The notes under the pieces were generated by a model, which was not told the DNA's origin, searched no databases, and saw only the letters and a program-made list of their open reading frames with translations. From contig NZ_CP010979.1 in NCBI RefSeq assembly GCF_000498395.2, positions 5,242,501 through 5,306,500 of the forward strand: a DNA stretch of 64,000 nucleotides, in the 5' to 3' direction. The stretch comes from Pseudomonas putida S13.1.2 (GTDB lineage Bacteria > Pseudomonadota > Gammaproteobacteria > Pseudomonadales > Pseudomonadaceae). Every line of letters begins with the position of its first letter. Positions within the stretch are counted from its first letter, which is position 1. Below are positions 19,201-27,776 of this stretch, piece by piece. The translations under genes and the position numbers were made by a program.

Positions 19201-19851
19201 ATGTCGGCAATTGAAAGTATGTCTTGGCAAGTTTCATATCCTCCTTCACTCGACTTTGGTCAGCAACATACTCGCGACCAGTTGTTCAACTCCATGAAGA
19301 CGACCATGTCTCGACATCAGGGCGGGCCGGTGTGGCTGTTTGCCTACGGTTCGCTGATCTGGCGCCCGGAGTGCAATTCGGTGGAGCGCCAGCGCGCGCG
19401 GGTACATGGATATCACCGTGGCCTGTACTTGTGGTCGCACGAGCATCGCGGCACCCCGGAAACACCCGGCCTGGTGTTCGGCCTGGACCGTGGTGGTTCC
19501 TGCAGCGGTTTTGCCTACCGGCTGGAGGAGAGCAACCTGGACGACTCGCTGATGGCCCTGTGGCAACGCGAGATGCCGTACCCGGCCTATCGGCCGCACT
19601 GGCTCAATTGCCGGCTGGGCGATGGCAGCAAGGTACAGGCCTTGGGCTTTGTGCTGGAGCGGCATTTGCCTTGCTATGCGGGCAACCTGCCGGATACCTT
19701 GCTCAGCCAGATCCTGGCCAGTGCCAAGGGGCGTTATGGCACCACGCGCGACTATGTCGAGCAGACCTTGAATGCCTTGCGCAGCCACCAGATGCCCGAT
19801 CGCAACCTGGAGGCGCGGTTCAGGCGTTGCCATAACCTGCGTGAAGTTTGA
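19201..19851 (+). CDS. ChaC-like gamma-glutamylcyclotransferase
   Basis: A 216-residue ChaC family protein, predicted to cleave glutathione to 5-oxoproline and Cys-Gly. The signature VWLFAYGSLIWRP is followed by RGTPETPGLVFGLD and the region with the catalytic glutamate (WQREMPYPAYRP). The start is uncertain: 19201 gives about 40 residues before the domain, as in E. coli ChaC, while 19294 or 19306 would give a short form. No neighbours explain its regulation. Confidence 0.87.
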   Translation: MSAIESMSWQVSYPPSLDFGQQHTRDQLFNSMKTTMSRHQGGPVWLFAYGSLIWRPECNSVERQRARVHGYHRGLYLWSHEHRGTPETPGLVFGLDRGGSCSGFAYRLEESNLDDSLMALWQREMPYPAYRPHWLNCRLGDGSKVQALGFVLERHLPCYAGNLPDTLLSQILASAKGRYGTTRDYVEQTLNALRSHQMPDRNLEARFRRCHNLREV

Positions 19852-19857
19852 GTTTTT

Positions 19858-19960
19858 GGGGCCGCTGTGCGGCCCATCGCGACACAAGACCGCTCCTACA
19901 GGGATTTGCGTTGCGCTGTAGGAGCGGCCTTGTGTCGCGATAGGGCTGCAGGGCAGCCCC
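19858..19960. repeat. Inverted repeat pair of the CGCGACACAAGACCGCTCCTACAG type
   Basis: Left half GCGACACAAGACCGCTCC and right half GGAGCGGCCTTGTGTCGC form a long imperfect hairpin with outer GGGGCCGC/GCAGCCCC arms. It is a different REP subtype from those at 3251 and 6844 but has the same outer arms. It lies between convergent genes. Confidence 0.85.
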
Positions 19961-19967
19961 AGAAAAA

Positions 19968-20945
19968 TCAATGCATCCGCACCACCAACTTACCCACAGC
20001 CTGCCGCTGCCCCAGCTTCTCGATGGCAGCCCCGGCCTCGGCCAGTGGATAAGTCTGCGACACCAGCGGCTTCAACTTACCTTCGGCATGCCAGGCAAAC
20101 AGCTGCTTGAAGTTGGCCGCATTATCCTCGGGCTGGCGCTGTGCGAACGCGCCCCAGAACACCCCCAGCACCGCCGCGCCCTTGAGCAGCACCAGGTTGG
20201 TCGCCAGTTGTGGAATGCTGCCGCTGGCAAAACCCACCACCAGCAGCCTGCCATTCCAGGCCAGCCCGCGCACTGCCTGCTCGAACAGCTCGCCGCCGAC
20301 CGGGTCGTAGATCACATCCACACCCTGGCCGCCGGTCAGGCGCTTGATTTCTTCGCGCAGGCTGGCTTGGCTGTAGTCGATCAGCTCATCTGCCCCGGCC
20401 GCCTTGGCCACGGCCACTTTTTCGGCACTGCTGGCCGCCGCGATCACCCGCGCACCCATGGCCTTGCCGATTTCCACCGCCGCCAGACCGACCCCGCCGG
20501 ATGCGCCCAGTACCAGCAGTGTCTCGCCTGCTTGCAATTGGCCGCGCTGGCGCAGGGCGTGCATCGAGGTGCCATAGGTCATGCCAAACGCTGCAGCGGT
20601 GGTGAAGTCCATGCTGGCCGGAATTGGCATCACGTTGTAGAACGGCACCGCCACCTGCTCGGCGAACGCACCCCAGCCGGTGAGTGCCATGACCCGGTCG
20701 CCGACCTTGAACGCGCCGGCTTTTTCCCCAACCGCGGCCACCACGCCCGCGGCTTCGCCGCCGGGTGAGAACGGCAGTGGTGGCTGGAACTGGTATTTAC
20801 CTTCGATGATCAGGGTGTCGGGGAAGTTGACACCGGCGGCCTGCACATCCAGCAGAATCTCGTTTTTCTTCGGCAGCGGGCTGGCCACGTCTTCCAGTAC
20901 CAGATCACGCGCCGGACCCAGGGTTTTGCACAACACAGCTTTCAT
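19968..20945 (-). CDS. Zinc-type alcohol dehydrogenase/NADPH:quinone oxidoreductase (Qor-like)
   Basis: A 325-residue MDR-superfamily oxidoreductase. Starts MKAVLCKTLGPARDLVLEDV; GEAAGVVAAVGEKAGAFKVGDRV is the GroES-like part; the Rossmann loop LVLGASGGVGLAAVEIGKAMGA binds NADPH. Zinc ligands typical of alcohol dehydrogenases are absent, which favours a quinone or enal reductase. An upstream in-frame extension (to 21185) was rejected because the family start is here and upstream lies the divergent promoter region. Substrate unknown. Confidence 0.88.
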   Translation of the reverse strand: MKAVLCKTLGPARDLVLEDVASPLPKKNEILLDVQAAGVNFPDTLIIEGKYQFQPPLPFSPGGEAAGVVAAVGEKAGAFKVGDRVMALTGWGAFAEQVAVPFYNVMPIPASMDFTTAAAFGMTYGTSMHALRQRGQLQAGETLLVLGASGGVGLAAVEIGKAMGARVIAAASSAEKVAVAKAAGADELIDYSQASLREEIKRLTGGQGVDVIYDPVGGELFEQAVRGLAWNGRLLVVGFASGSIPQLATNLVLLKGAAVLGVFWGAFAQRQPEDNAANFKQLFAWHAEGKLKPLVSQTYPLAEAGAAIEKLGQRQAVGKLVVRMH

Positions 20946-21102
20946 CGGGGCTATTCCTTTGCGGGTAGTGGCCGATAAGTGTAGGAGGGCCGCTTGCCGG
21001 GTCAACGAGCATGGCCCGCCCTGATGGGCCGGCATAAGCCCCGGCTTGGGTTTGAGCGGCGTGCTGGGTAAGCTGGCGCCAACTGTATTGAGGAGCGAAT
21101 TC

Positions 21103-21507
21103 GTGAAAGCGTGGATCTTGATGGTGCTGGCGCTGCTGCTGCCGGCTGCGGCCATGGCCGAAGAAGCCAAGGAAGGGGCGCCCAAGGTTGCTTACATCAG
21201 CCTGAGCCCACCCTTTGTGGGTAACTATGCCCTCGACGGCGGCCCGCGGCTGCGCGTGTACAAGGCCGACGTGGCCCTGCGCGTGACCGGCGACGAAGCG
21301 GCCAAGGCGGTGAAGCATCACGAACCGCTGATCCGCAACCAGCTGGTGGCACTGTTCACCCAGCAGACCGTGGACAGCATGAGCAATGTCGAGTCCAAGG
21401 AGCACCTTCGCCAGGAGGCGCTGAAGCAGGTGCAGCAGGTGCTGGAAGCGGAAGAGGGCAAGCCGATCGTCGAAGACCTGCTGTTCAACAACCTGATCGT
21501 GCAATGA
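21103..21507 (+). CDS. FliL-like secreted/periplasmic protein
   Basis: A 134-residue protein with a signal peptide (MKAWILMVLALLLPAAAMA) and a FliL-type domain (ISLSPPFVGNYALDG to EDLLFNNLIVQ). Flagellar FliL binds the basal body, but no flagellar genes are near, so this paralogue's role is unknown. The start is GTG at 21103, with AGGAG nine bases upstream; an in-frame ATG further upstream lacks an RBS and would destroy the signal peptide. Confidence 0.82.
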   Translation: MKAWILMVLALLLPAAAMAEEAKEGAPKVAYISLSPPFVGNYALDGGPRLRVYKADVALRVTGDEAAKAVKHHEPLIRNQLVALFTQQTVDSMSNVESKEHLRQEALKQVQQVLEAEEGKPIVEDLLFNNLIVQ

Positions 21508-21679
21508 ACTGAAACCTTATGAGGCCAATCGCCGCTGCAACACGGTGATAGCGGCCTCGTTACGGCGCTGGTATTCCAACCGGCAACGGAAAAAGCATTC
21601 AGGCCGAAGCGAGGTGAGCTCCGGTTGTAGGCGTTTTCTGTCTTATCTGTAAGCCCGCCAGTTTTCAGTTTCTGATGCC

Positions 21680-22048
21680 ATAGCCACGTTAAATTGTGGC
21701 TTGTCTCCAGTTGCTCGAGAGTATTGGCGATCGCTAGACTGGACAGGTGTCAGGTCAAGTCACGGCATGGTGGTGGTCGGGAATTCCTCACCTTCACAAT
21801 GAGGCCTGAGCATTTCGCGGCAGTAAGGGCTGCTGTTGGCTTCAGCCTGGGCTTCACATATCCGGCAACAGTGCCGGCTGTTGTCAGTGGTGCGCTGGAT
21901 ACGCAATAATCGCCCTGTTCCCGCAAGGGACTTGCGAGACTCTGTGGATCCTGGTTCAACCAGCTATTACAGAGCCGGGCAGGTAAATGGCGATGACAAG
22001 CCAACCTGTCTGTGATCAGGGCGCCGAAAGGCGCCCTTTGTCTTTGTG
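21680..22048 (+). ncRNA. Structured intergenic region ending in an intrinsic terminator; candidate small RNA
   Basis: The 580-bp gap between the FliL-like gene and the ABC permease shows no convincing protein gene. From about 21680 it contains several stem-loops: AGCCAC/GTGGCT (21682-21701), overlapping alternative stems CCGGCA/TGCCGG and CAACAG/CTGTTG (21862-21883), CTCTGT/ACAGAG enclosing CTGGTT/AACCAG, and CAGGT-TGGC/GCCA-ACCTG. A GGGCGCC-GAAA-GGCGCCC terminator with TTTGTCTTTG follows (22019-22048). The first 170 bp of the gap hold nothing I recognise. Start point is a guess; a 36- to 71-codon reading frame inside could instead be a leader peptide. Confidence 0.4.
22019..22048 (+). terminator. 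Intrinsic terminator with GAAA tetraloop
   Basis: Perfect 7-bp stem GGGCGCC/GGCGCCC closed by GAAA, followed by TTTGTCTTTG. It ends a plus-strand transcript from the gap, since the next gene is on the opposite strand and convergent. Confidence 0.88.
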
Positions 22049-22089
22049 CCAGTTTTCCAATTTCCTGACCGGAATGATATCGCACGCCC

Positions 22090-23202
22090 TCATGACGCCA
22101 GGCTACGGCGAAACCGCGTCAGGGCGACGCTGAAAAACACCAGGCCGATCAGCGCCAGCGCCAAAATATCCGGCCATACCACCGCCCAGCCGGCATCCCG
22201 GAACAGGATCGCGGTACCCAGGCTGACAAAGTGCGTCGACGGCGACCCCTGCATCACCCATTGCAGCCATTGCGGCATGCTGTCCAGCGGTGTGCTGCCG
22301 CCAGACAACAACAGCATCGGGATGATCACCGGGATGGCCAGCAGGCCGAACTGCGGCGTCGAGCGTGCCAGGGTGGCGAGGAAGATGCCCAGCGCGGTAC
22401 TGGCGAACAGGTACAGCGCGGTCACGGCCAGAAACAACCCCATCGAGCCGGACAGCGGCACACCCAGCGCGCCTTTCACGACCACCACCAGCGAAACCCA
22501 CGTGCAGATCACCACCACCAGCGCGTTGCTGCCGATTTTTGCCAGCATGATTTCCAGTGCGGTGAGCGGCAGCACCAGCAGGTGGTCGAGGGTGCCATGC
22601 TCACGCTCGCGCAGCAGCGCGGTGCCGGTGAGGATGATCGCCAGGATGGTGATGTTGTTGACGATCTGGATCACCGCCAGGAACCAGCCCCCCTCAAGGT
22701 TGGGGTTGAACAGCGCCTTGGGGTTGATCAGCACCGGGCTTTGCACGTTGCCGCGCTGGCTGTAGTCGAGCAGCTCGCGCTCGAAGATGCGGCCGATGTA
22801 GCCGGCGCCCATGAACGCCTGGCTCATGGCCGTGGCGTCGACGTTGACCTGCAGCTCCGGCGAGCGCCCGGCCAGCAGGTCGCTCTGGAAGTTCACCGGT
22901 ACGTTGATCACGAAGGTGTACTCGCCGCTGTCCATGGCCTGGTCCAGGCGTGTTGCGGGCAGCGGCACGGCGGGTTGGAACTCGGGCGGTTGCAGGGCTT
23001 GGGTCAATTTGCGCGACAGCAGGCTGTGGTCTTCGTCCACTACCGCGACGCTGGCGTTGTGTACGCCGATCACCGAGCCGGCGGCCGGCATGTAGATCGC
23101 CACGCTGAAGGCATACAGCAGGAACAGCAGCAGCACGCTGTCATGGCGCAGGCTGGTCAGTTCTTTCAAGCCCAGGCGCAGGGTGTGGTTAAGGCGCGAC
23201 AT
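22090..23202 (-). CDS. ABC-2 type transporter permease (YhhJ-like)
   Basis: A 370-residue membrane subunit. It has one N-terminal transmembrane segment (VLLLFLLYAFSVAIYM), a periplasmic domain of about 150 residues, and a cluster of five hydrophobic segments in the C-terminal half, the standard ABC-2 exporter plan. The start is 1 bp beyond the fusion gene's stop, so it is the last gene of a HlyD / ATPase-permease / permease operon like E. coli yhiI-rbbA-yhhJ. Substrate unknown. Confidence 0.9.
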   Translation of the reverse strand: MSRLNHTLRLGLKELTSLRHDSVLLLFLLYAFSVAIYMPAAGSVIGVHNASVAVVDEDHSLLSRKLTQALQPPEFQPAVPLPATRLDQAMDSGEYTFVINVPVNFQSDLLAGRSPELQVNVDATAMSQAFMGAGYIGRIFERELLDYSQRGNVQSPVLINPKALFNPNLEGGWFLAVIQIVNNITILAIILTGTALLREREHGTLDHLLVLPLTALEIMLAKIGSNALVVVICTWVSLVVVVKGALGVPLSGSMGLFLAVTALYLFASTALGIFLATLARSTPQFGLLAIPVIIPMLLLSGGSTPLDSMPQWLQWVMQGSPSTHFVSLGTAILFRDAGWAVVWPDILALALIGLVFFSVALTRFRRSLAS

Positions 23203-23203
23203 G

Positions 23204-25924
23204 TCAGGCCTCCTGCTTCTTCAACATGGCCAGGCTCAGGCCGGTGAACGCAGCGAAGAAGCCCAGCAGGATCAGGCACTGCGGCCACAGCTCGCGCAGC
23301 CCCAGCGCCTTGGTGAAGGTGCCGACCGCGATGTCGAGAAAGTAGCCCGCCGGGAACAGCTGGCCCATCACCGCCGCTGCGCCGTCCAGCGACGAACGTG
23401 GCACGATCAGCCCGGAAAACTGGATGGTCGGCAGGCTGGTGATGATCATGGTGCCCAGGATGGCCGCGATTTGGGTGCGGGTGAAGGCCGAGATCAACAG
23501 CCCCAGGCTGGTGGTGGCCAGCAGGTAGGCCACGCCACCACAGGCCAGGGCCAGCACGCTGCCCTTGAGCGGCACGGCGAACAGCCAGCAATTCATGGCC
23601 ACCAGCAGCGCCAGGTTGACCAGGCTTACGATCAGGTAAGGCATCTGCTTGCCCAGCAGAAACTCCAGGCGGGTGAGGGGCGTGGCATAGAAGTTGGTGA
23701 TGGAGCCGAGTTCTTTCTCGCGGACAATGCCCAGCGCGGTGAGCATGGCCGGAATGAAGGCCAGGATCAGCGCCATCACGCCCGGGCCGATGGCATTCAC
23801 GCTGACCACGTCCTGGTTGTAGCGAAAACGCGTTTCCAGGCGCACCAGGTCCTGGCGCGGCTGCGGCTGGGGGCTGGCCTTTGCCAGTTGCTCAAGGTTG
23901 GCCTGGTGCACGGCTTCCACGTAGTTGCGGCTGGTTTCGGCGCGGAACGGCATGCCGCCGTCGAGCCAGGCCGCCACCACCGGTTGGCGCCCGGCGTACA
24001 GGTCGCGACCAAAGCCGGGCGGAATCTCCAGCGCCAGTTTGATTTCCGAGCGCTGCAGGCGCTGGTGCATCTCGCGGCTGTCACGGATCGGCGCCTGTTC
24101 GGCAAAATAGCGTGAGCCCCGGAAGGCTTCGAGGTAGGTGCGGCTTTGTGGGCTCTGGTCCTGATCGTGCACGGCGAAGGCAAGGTTTTCCACATCCAGC
24201 GAAATGCCGTAGCCGAAGATCACCATCATGAACAACGCGCCTGCCAGGGCGAAGGCCAGGCGCACCTTGTCGCGCAGCAGTTCCTTGCCCTCGCGGCTGG
24301 CCACCGCCAGCAGGCGGCGCAGGCTGAAGCCCTGGCGCAGTGGCGGGGCGGCCGTGGCTGGCTGCTCCAGCACGGCGTTGTCCGTGGCTGGCGGCGCGAG
24401 CTCCTGGGCCTGCTCCAGGCAGCGCACGAACGCGTCCTCCAAAGTGTCACCGTGGTACTGGCGCTGCAGGGCATCGGGGGTGTCGCAGGCCAGTACCCGC
24501 CCGGCATGCATCAACGAGATGCGGTCGCAGCGCTGGGCTTCGTTCATGAAGTGGGTGGAGAGGAAAATGGTCACGCCCTGTTCGCGTGACAGTTCCACCA
24601 ACAGGCGCCAGAAGTCGTCGCGAGCGGCCGGATCGACGCCGGAGGTCGGTTCATCGAGGATCAGTACTTCCGGGCGATGCAGCACCGCCACCGCCAGCGA
24701 CAGGCGCTGGCGCAGGCCAAGGGGCAGGGCGCCGGACGGCTGGTCGGCGATAGCGGCCAGGTCGAAGCGCTCGATCAGCTCATCGATGCGCTGGGCGCTC
24801 TCGGCTTTGGGCAAGTCGAACAGGCGGGCATGCAAGGCCAGGTTCTGCCGGGTGCTGAGCTCGCCATACAGCGAGAAACTCTGCGACATGAAACCGACCC
24901 GTTTGCGCGTGGCCAGGTCACTGGCGTCCACCGGGCGCCCCAGCAGGCTGGCGCTGCCCTCGCTGGCCGGCATCAGCCCGGTGAGCACTTTCATGGTGGT
25001 GGTCTTGCCGCAGCCGTTGGAGCCGAGGAAGCCGAAGATCTCGCCACGGCCAATGGCGAAACTGACCTTGTTTACCGCTGTGAAGTCGCCAAAGCGCAGG
25101 GTCAGGTCGTGAGCCTCGATGGCGACCGGGCCATCTGTGGCCGGGCGCGGCGGGATGTGCAACGGTTGATGCTGCGCCTTGCCCGCACCTTGGTAATGGG
25201 TGAAGGCGTCGTCCAGCTTGCCGCTGGGGGTGACTGCGGCCAGTTCGTGGCTTGGGCCTGCGGCCAGCAGTCGGCCGCCATCGAGCATCAGGCAATGCTC
25301 GAACTGTTCGGCTTCTTCCATGTAGGCGGTAGCCACCAGCAGGGTCAGTTGCGGGCGCTGTGCGCGAACCTGCTCGACCAGCTCCCAGAAGCGCCGCCGC
25401 GACAGCGGGTCGACGCCGGTGGTGGGTTCGTCGAGGATCAGCAGGTCCGGCTCGTGAATCAGCGCGCAGCACAGGCCCAGCTTCTGCTTCATGCCACCTG
25501 ACAGCTTGCCAGCCGGGCGCTGGGCAAAGCGCTGCAGGTCGGTGGCCTGCAACAGGTTGGCCATACGCTGTTCACACTCGCGGCGGCCCAGGCCGAACAG
25601 GGTGGCAAAAAAGCGTATGTTCTCGCTGATCGACAGCTCCGGGTACAGGTTGTTGCCCAGCCCTTGTGGCATGAACGCCACTTTCGGGTACAGCGCCGCG
25701 CGATGACGGCGCTGGCGGATCGAGCCACCCAGCACCTGCAGCTCGCCCTGTTGCAGGCGTTTGACCCCTGCAATCAACCCCAGCAAGGTCGATTTGCCCG
25801 CGCCATCAGGGCCGATAAGCGCGCAACGGGTGCCCGCAGGCAGGCTGAAGCCGAGGGTGTGCAGGGCCACCAGGTCGCCGTAGCGGTGGCGGATGCCCTC
25901 GGCCAGCAGTGCCGGGGCGTTCAT
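23204..25924 (-). CDS. RbbA-like fused ABC transporter: two ATPase domains plus ABC-2 permease
   Basis: A 906-residue fusion. First ATPase: Walker A GPDGAGKST at 38-46, signature LSGGMKQKLGL, Walker B LLILDEPTTGVDP. Second ATPase: Walker A GSNGCGKTT, Walker B VLILDEPTSGVDP, but a degenerate signature LPLGLRQRL instead of LSGG. From about residue 540 an ABC-2 permease domain follows with its own periplasmic region and hydrophobic cluster. E. coli RbbA associates with ribosomes, but the operon context here points to an exporter with the HlyD adaptor and the second permease. Confidence 0.9.
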   Translation of the reverse strand: MNAPALLAEGIRHRYGDLVALHTLGFSLPAGTRCALIGPDGAGKSTLLGLIAGVKRLQQGELQVLGGSIRQRRHRAALYPKVAFMPQGLGNNLYPELSISENIRFFATLFGLGRRECEQRMANLLQATDLQRFAQRPAGKLSGGMKQKLGLCCALIHEPDLLILDEPTTGVDPLSRRRFWELVEQVRAQRPQLTLLVATAYMEEAEQFEHCLMLDGGRLLAAGPSHELAAVTPSGKLDDAFTHYQGAGKAQHQPLHIPPRPATDGPVAIEAHDLTLRFGDFTAVNKVSFAIGRGEIFGFLGSNGCGKTTTMKVLTGLMPASEGSASLLGRPVDASDLATRKRVGFMSQSFSLYGELSTRQNLALHARLFDLPKAESAQRIDELIERFDLAAIADQPSGALPLGLRQRLSLAVAVLHRPEVLILDEPTSGVDPAARDDFWRLLVELSREQGVTIFLSTHFMNEAQRCDRISLMHAGRVLACDTPDALQRQYHGDTLEDAFVRCLEQAQELAPPATDNAVLEQPATAAPPLRQGFSLRRLLAVASREGKELLRDKVRLAFALAGALFMMVIFGYGISLDVENLAFAVHDQDQSPQSRTYLEAFRGSRYFAEQAPIRDSREMHQRLQRSEIKLALEIPPGFGRDLYAGRQPVVAAWLDGGMPFRAETSRNYVEAVHQANLEQLAKASPQPQPRQDLVRLETRFRYNQDVVSVNAIGPGVMALILAFIPAMLTALGIVREKELGSITNFYATPLTRLEFLLGKQMPYLIVSLVNLALLVAMNCWLFAVPLKGSVLALACGGVAYLLATTSLGLLISAFTRTQIAAILGTMIITSLPTIQFSGLIVPRSSLDGAAAVMGQLFPAGYFLDIAVGTFTKALGLRELWPQCLILLGFFAAFTGLSLAMLKKQEA

Positions 25925-26880
25925 TGCAGGTTGGCCGGCCAGTCCACCTCAGCCGTGCGCACATAGCCGGCGCCTGGCATACCCGGTTTTGCTTGTGGCA
26001 CTGCGCCGGGGTCGGTCAGGCGAAGCTTGACCCGGAATACCAGCTTTTGCCGCTCGTCGCGGGTTTCGACCTGTTTGGGGGTGAACTGGGCCTTGGCTGC
26101 GACAAAGGCCACCTTGGCCGGCAGAGCGCGTTCGGGCAGGGCGTCCAGCACGATGCGCGCCTGGTCACCTACGGTCAGCTGGCCACTGGCGGCGGCCGGC
26201 AGGTACAGGTTCATGTACTGGTCGCTAGGGTCGATCAGCATCAGCACGCGGCCGCCGGCACCCAGCACTTCACCGGGCTCGGCCAGGCGCAGCTGAATGA
26301 TGCCGTTGATGGGCGCCCGCAGGCTGCTGTCGTCGATTTCGCTGGTGAGCTGGGCGACCTGGGCTTGGGCGGCGCCGATGGCGGCCTTGATCGCTGCCAG
26401 CTGGGCGCGGGCGGCGACCACGGCGGCGTTGGCGGTGTCAAAGCGTGCCTGTTGCTGGTCGAGCAACTGTTGGCTGGCGTACTTGCGCTGGAAAATTTCG
26501 CGCACGCGCTTGAGTTCCTGGCTGGCCAGCAACAGTTCGCTTTGCCGCAGCTGCACACTTGCCTGGGCAGCGGCGTAGTTTTCCCGGGCGCGCAGCACTT
26601 CGGCTTCGGCCTGGGTGCGCTGGGCTTGCATGGTGCGGGTGTCGATACGTGCCAGCAGCTGGCCGCGGGTGACTTTGTCGCCTTCGTCGACCAGCACTTC
26701 GGCCAGACGGCCGGGGATTTTACTGGCGATCTGTACTTCGGTGGCTTCGAGCCGGCCGTTGCCCATGCTCAGGCCGTCGGGCAGCTGGTCGTGGAGCGAC
26801 TTCCAGTACCCCAGCCCTGCGGCTGCAGCGAGCAGTGCGATCAGCGCGGCGGCGAATATTCTGGGGGCGTATCGGTTCAT
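25921..26880 (-). CDS. HlyD family membrane fusion protein (YhiI-like)
   Basis: A 319-residue periplasmic adaptor. One N-terminal transmembrane anchor (FAAALIALLAAAAGLGYW), a lipoyl/barrel-sandwich half (EVQIASKIPGRLAEVLVDEGDKV), a long alpha-helical hairpin region (about 80-200), and the second half-lipoyl (LRAPINGIIQLRLAEPGEVL). It is the first gene of the exporter operon, and its stop overlaps the fusion gene start (ATGA). It would link the ABC permease to an outer membrane channel; no channel gene is adjacent. Confidence 0.9.
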   Translation of the reverse strand: MNRYAPRIFAAALIALLAAAAGLGYWKSLHDQLPDGLSMGNGRLEATEVQIASKIPGRLAEVLVDEGDKVTRGQLLARIDTRTMQAQRTQAEAEVLRARENYAAAQASVQLRQSELLLASQELKRVREIFQRKYASQQLLDQQQARFDTANAAVVAARAQLAAIKAAIGAAQAQVAQLTSEIDDSSLRAPINGIIQLRLAEPGEVLGAGGRVLMLIDPSDQYMNLYLPAAASGQLTVGDQARIVLDALPERALPAKVAFVAAKAQFTPKQVETRDERQKLVFRVKLRLTDPGAVPQAKPGMPGAGYVRTAEVDWPANLQ

Positions 26881-26975
26881 CGTTCTGCATCCTTGCGCTC
26901 ATCCACACTACATCATGGCGCGGGGCCGTTCGTGGCGTGTTGATATCGGTCAAACCCTTGACCTTGGCCACTGTT

Positions 26976-27425
26976 TCAACGCAGCGCGACAATCACCGCC
27001 CATTGTTCGGGGGTGACCGGCATCACCGACAGGCGGCTGCCCTTTTGCACCAGCGGCAATTCGGCCAGGCCGGCCTGCTGCTTCAGCCAGCCCAGCTCCA
27101 GTACCCGTGGCAGGGTTTGCACATGGGCCACATCCACCGCGCTCCACGGGTTCTTGTCGGCCGTGGCCTTGGCGTCGTAGTAGTGGCTTTGTGGGTCCAG
27201 CGCGGTGGGGTCGGGGTATGCCGCACGGGTGATTCTGGCAATACCGGCAATGCCCGGTTGCGGGCAGCTGGAGTGATAAAAGAAGAATTCGTCACCCACG
27301 TTCATGGCCCGCAGGAAATTACGCGCCTGATAGTTGCGCACGCCGTCCCAGCGCGCTTCGCCCAGGCGGCTGAGGCCTTCGATGGAGAGTTCGTCGGGCT
27401 CGGATTTCATCAGCCAGTAGGCCAT
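26976..27425 (-). CDS. EVE domain protein
   Basis: A 149-residue single-domain EVE protein, starting MAYWLMKSEPDELSIEGL. Family motifs visible are WDGVRNYQARNFLRAM, GDEFFFYHSS, PGIAGIARI and the C-terminal RLSVMPVTPEQW. EVE domains are PUA-like and bind modified bases in DNA or RNA (with a YTH-like aromatic cage). No restriction or defence gene lies next to it, so this is probably a housekeeping copy. An upstream in-frame start (27575) was rejected. It lies 95 bp before the HlyD gene on the same strand. Confidence 0.9.
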   Translation of the reverse strand: MAYWLMKSEPDELSIEGLSRLGEARWDGVRNYQARNFLRAMNVGDEFFFYHSSCPQPGIAGIARITRAAYPDPTALDPQSHYYDAKATADKNPWSAVDVAHVQTLPRVLELGWLKQQAGLAELPLVQKGSRLSVMPVTPEQWAVIVALR

Positions 27426-27604
27426 GGATGCTGCTCCTGAAAAGGTTTGAAATAACCTGTTGCACGAAACCGACAGCCGGTTGGCGTCAAGGTTTGCTTG
27501 CGGACGCAGGTTGTCGGAAAATGCGCCCCGTTTAAAGCGCGACGCGCTGGCGATACCCTGAAAATCGCCGAGCACTGAACAGTTTGCCTGGGGGGCAATC
27601 TTCG

Positions 27605-27757
27605 ATGAATCAACGCAAAAAGCCGGATCTGCTGTGGATCCTGGTGTTCATTTTTGGCCTGGGTGTGGTCACTACCGGTTATGCGCAGGGTTTGTGGGAG
27701 CGCAAGCTGGACAACGCCTACCAGATGCCGGTCGACGCCAGCCAGCCACAACGTTGA
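27605..27757 (+). CDS. 50-residue single-pass membrane peptide, unknown function
   Basis: Reading frame of 50 codons, MNQRKKPDLLWILVFIFG at the N-terminus, with a positively charged start, one hydrophobic helix (LLWILVFIFGLGVVTTGYA) and a polar end rich in Gln/Pro. A G-rich RBS-like stretch (GGGGGG) lies about eight bases upstream. The charge pattern suggests N-in/C-out topology. It is convergent with fau (19-bp gap) and divergent from the EVE gene. Too short for standard ORF calling; conservation in relatives would decide whether it is real. Confidence 0.65.
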   Translation: MNQRKKPDLLWILVFIFGLGVVTTGYAQGLWERKLDNAYQMPVDASQPQR

Positions 27758-27776
27758 TGCCCCCCGCTGGCGCCGC

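Noticed and set aside
21694..21909. 71-residue frame in the structured gap
   Set aside because: No convincing RBS or family resemblance; kept only as a possible leader within the RNA candidate.
26976..27425. EVE protein as part of a defence island
   Set aside because: Neighbours are transport and housekeeping genes; no restriction, nuclease or transposon genes nearby.
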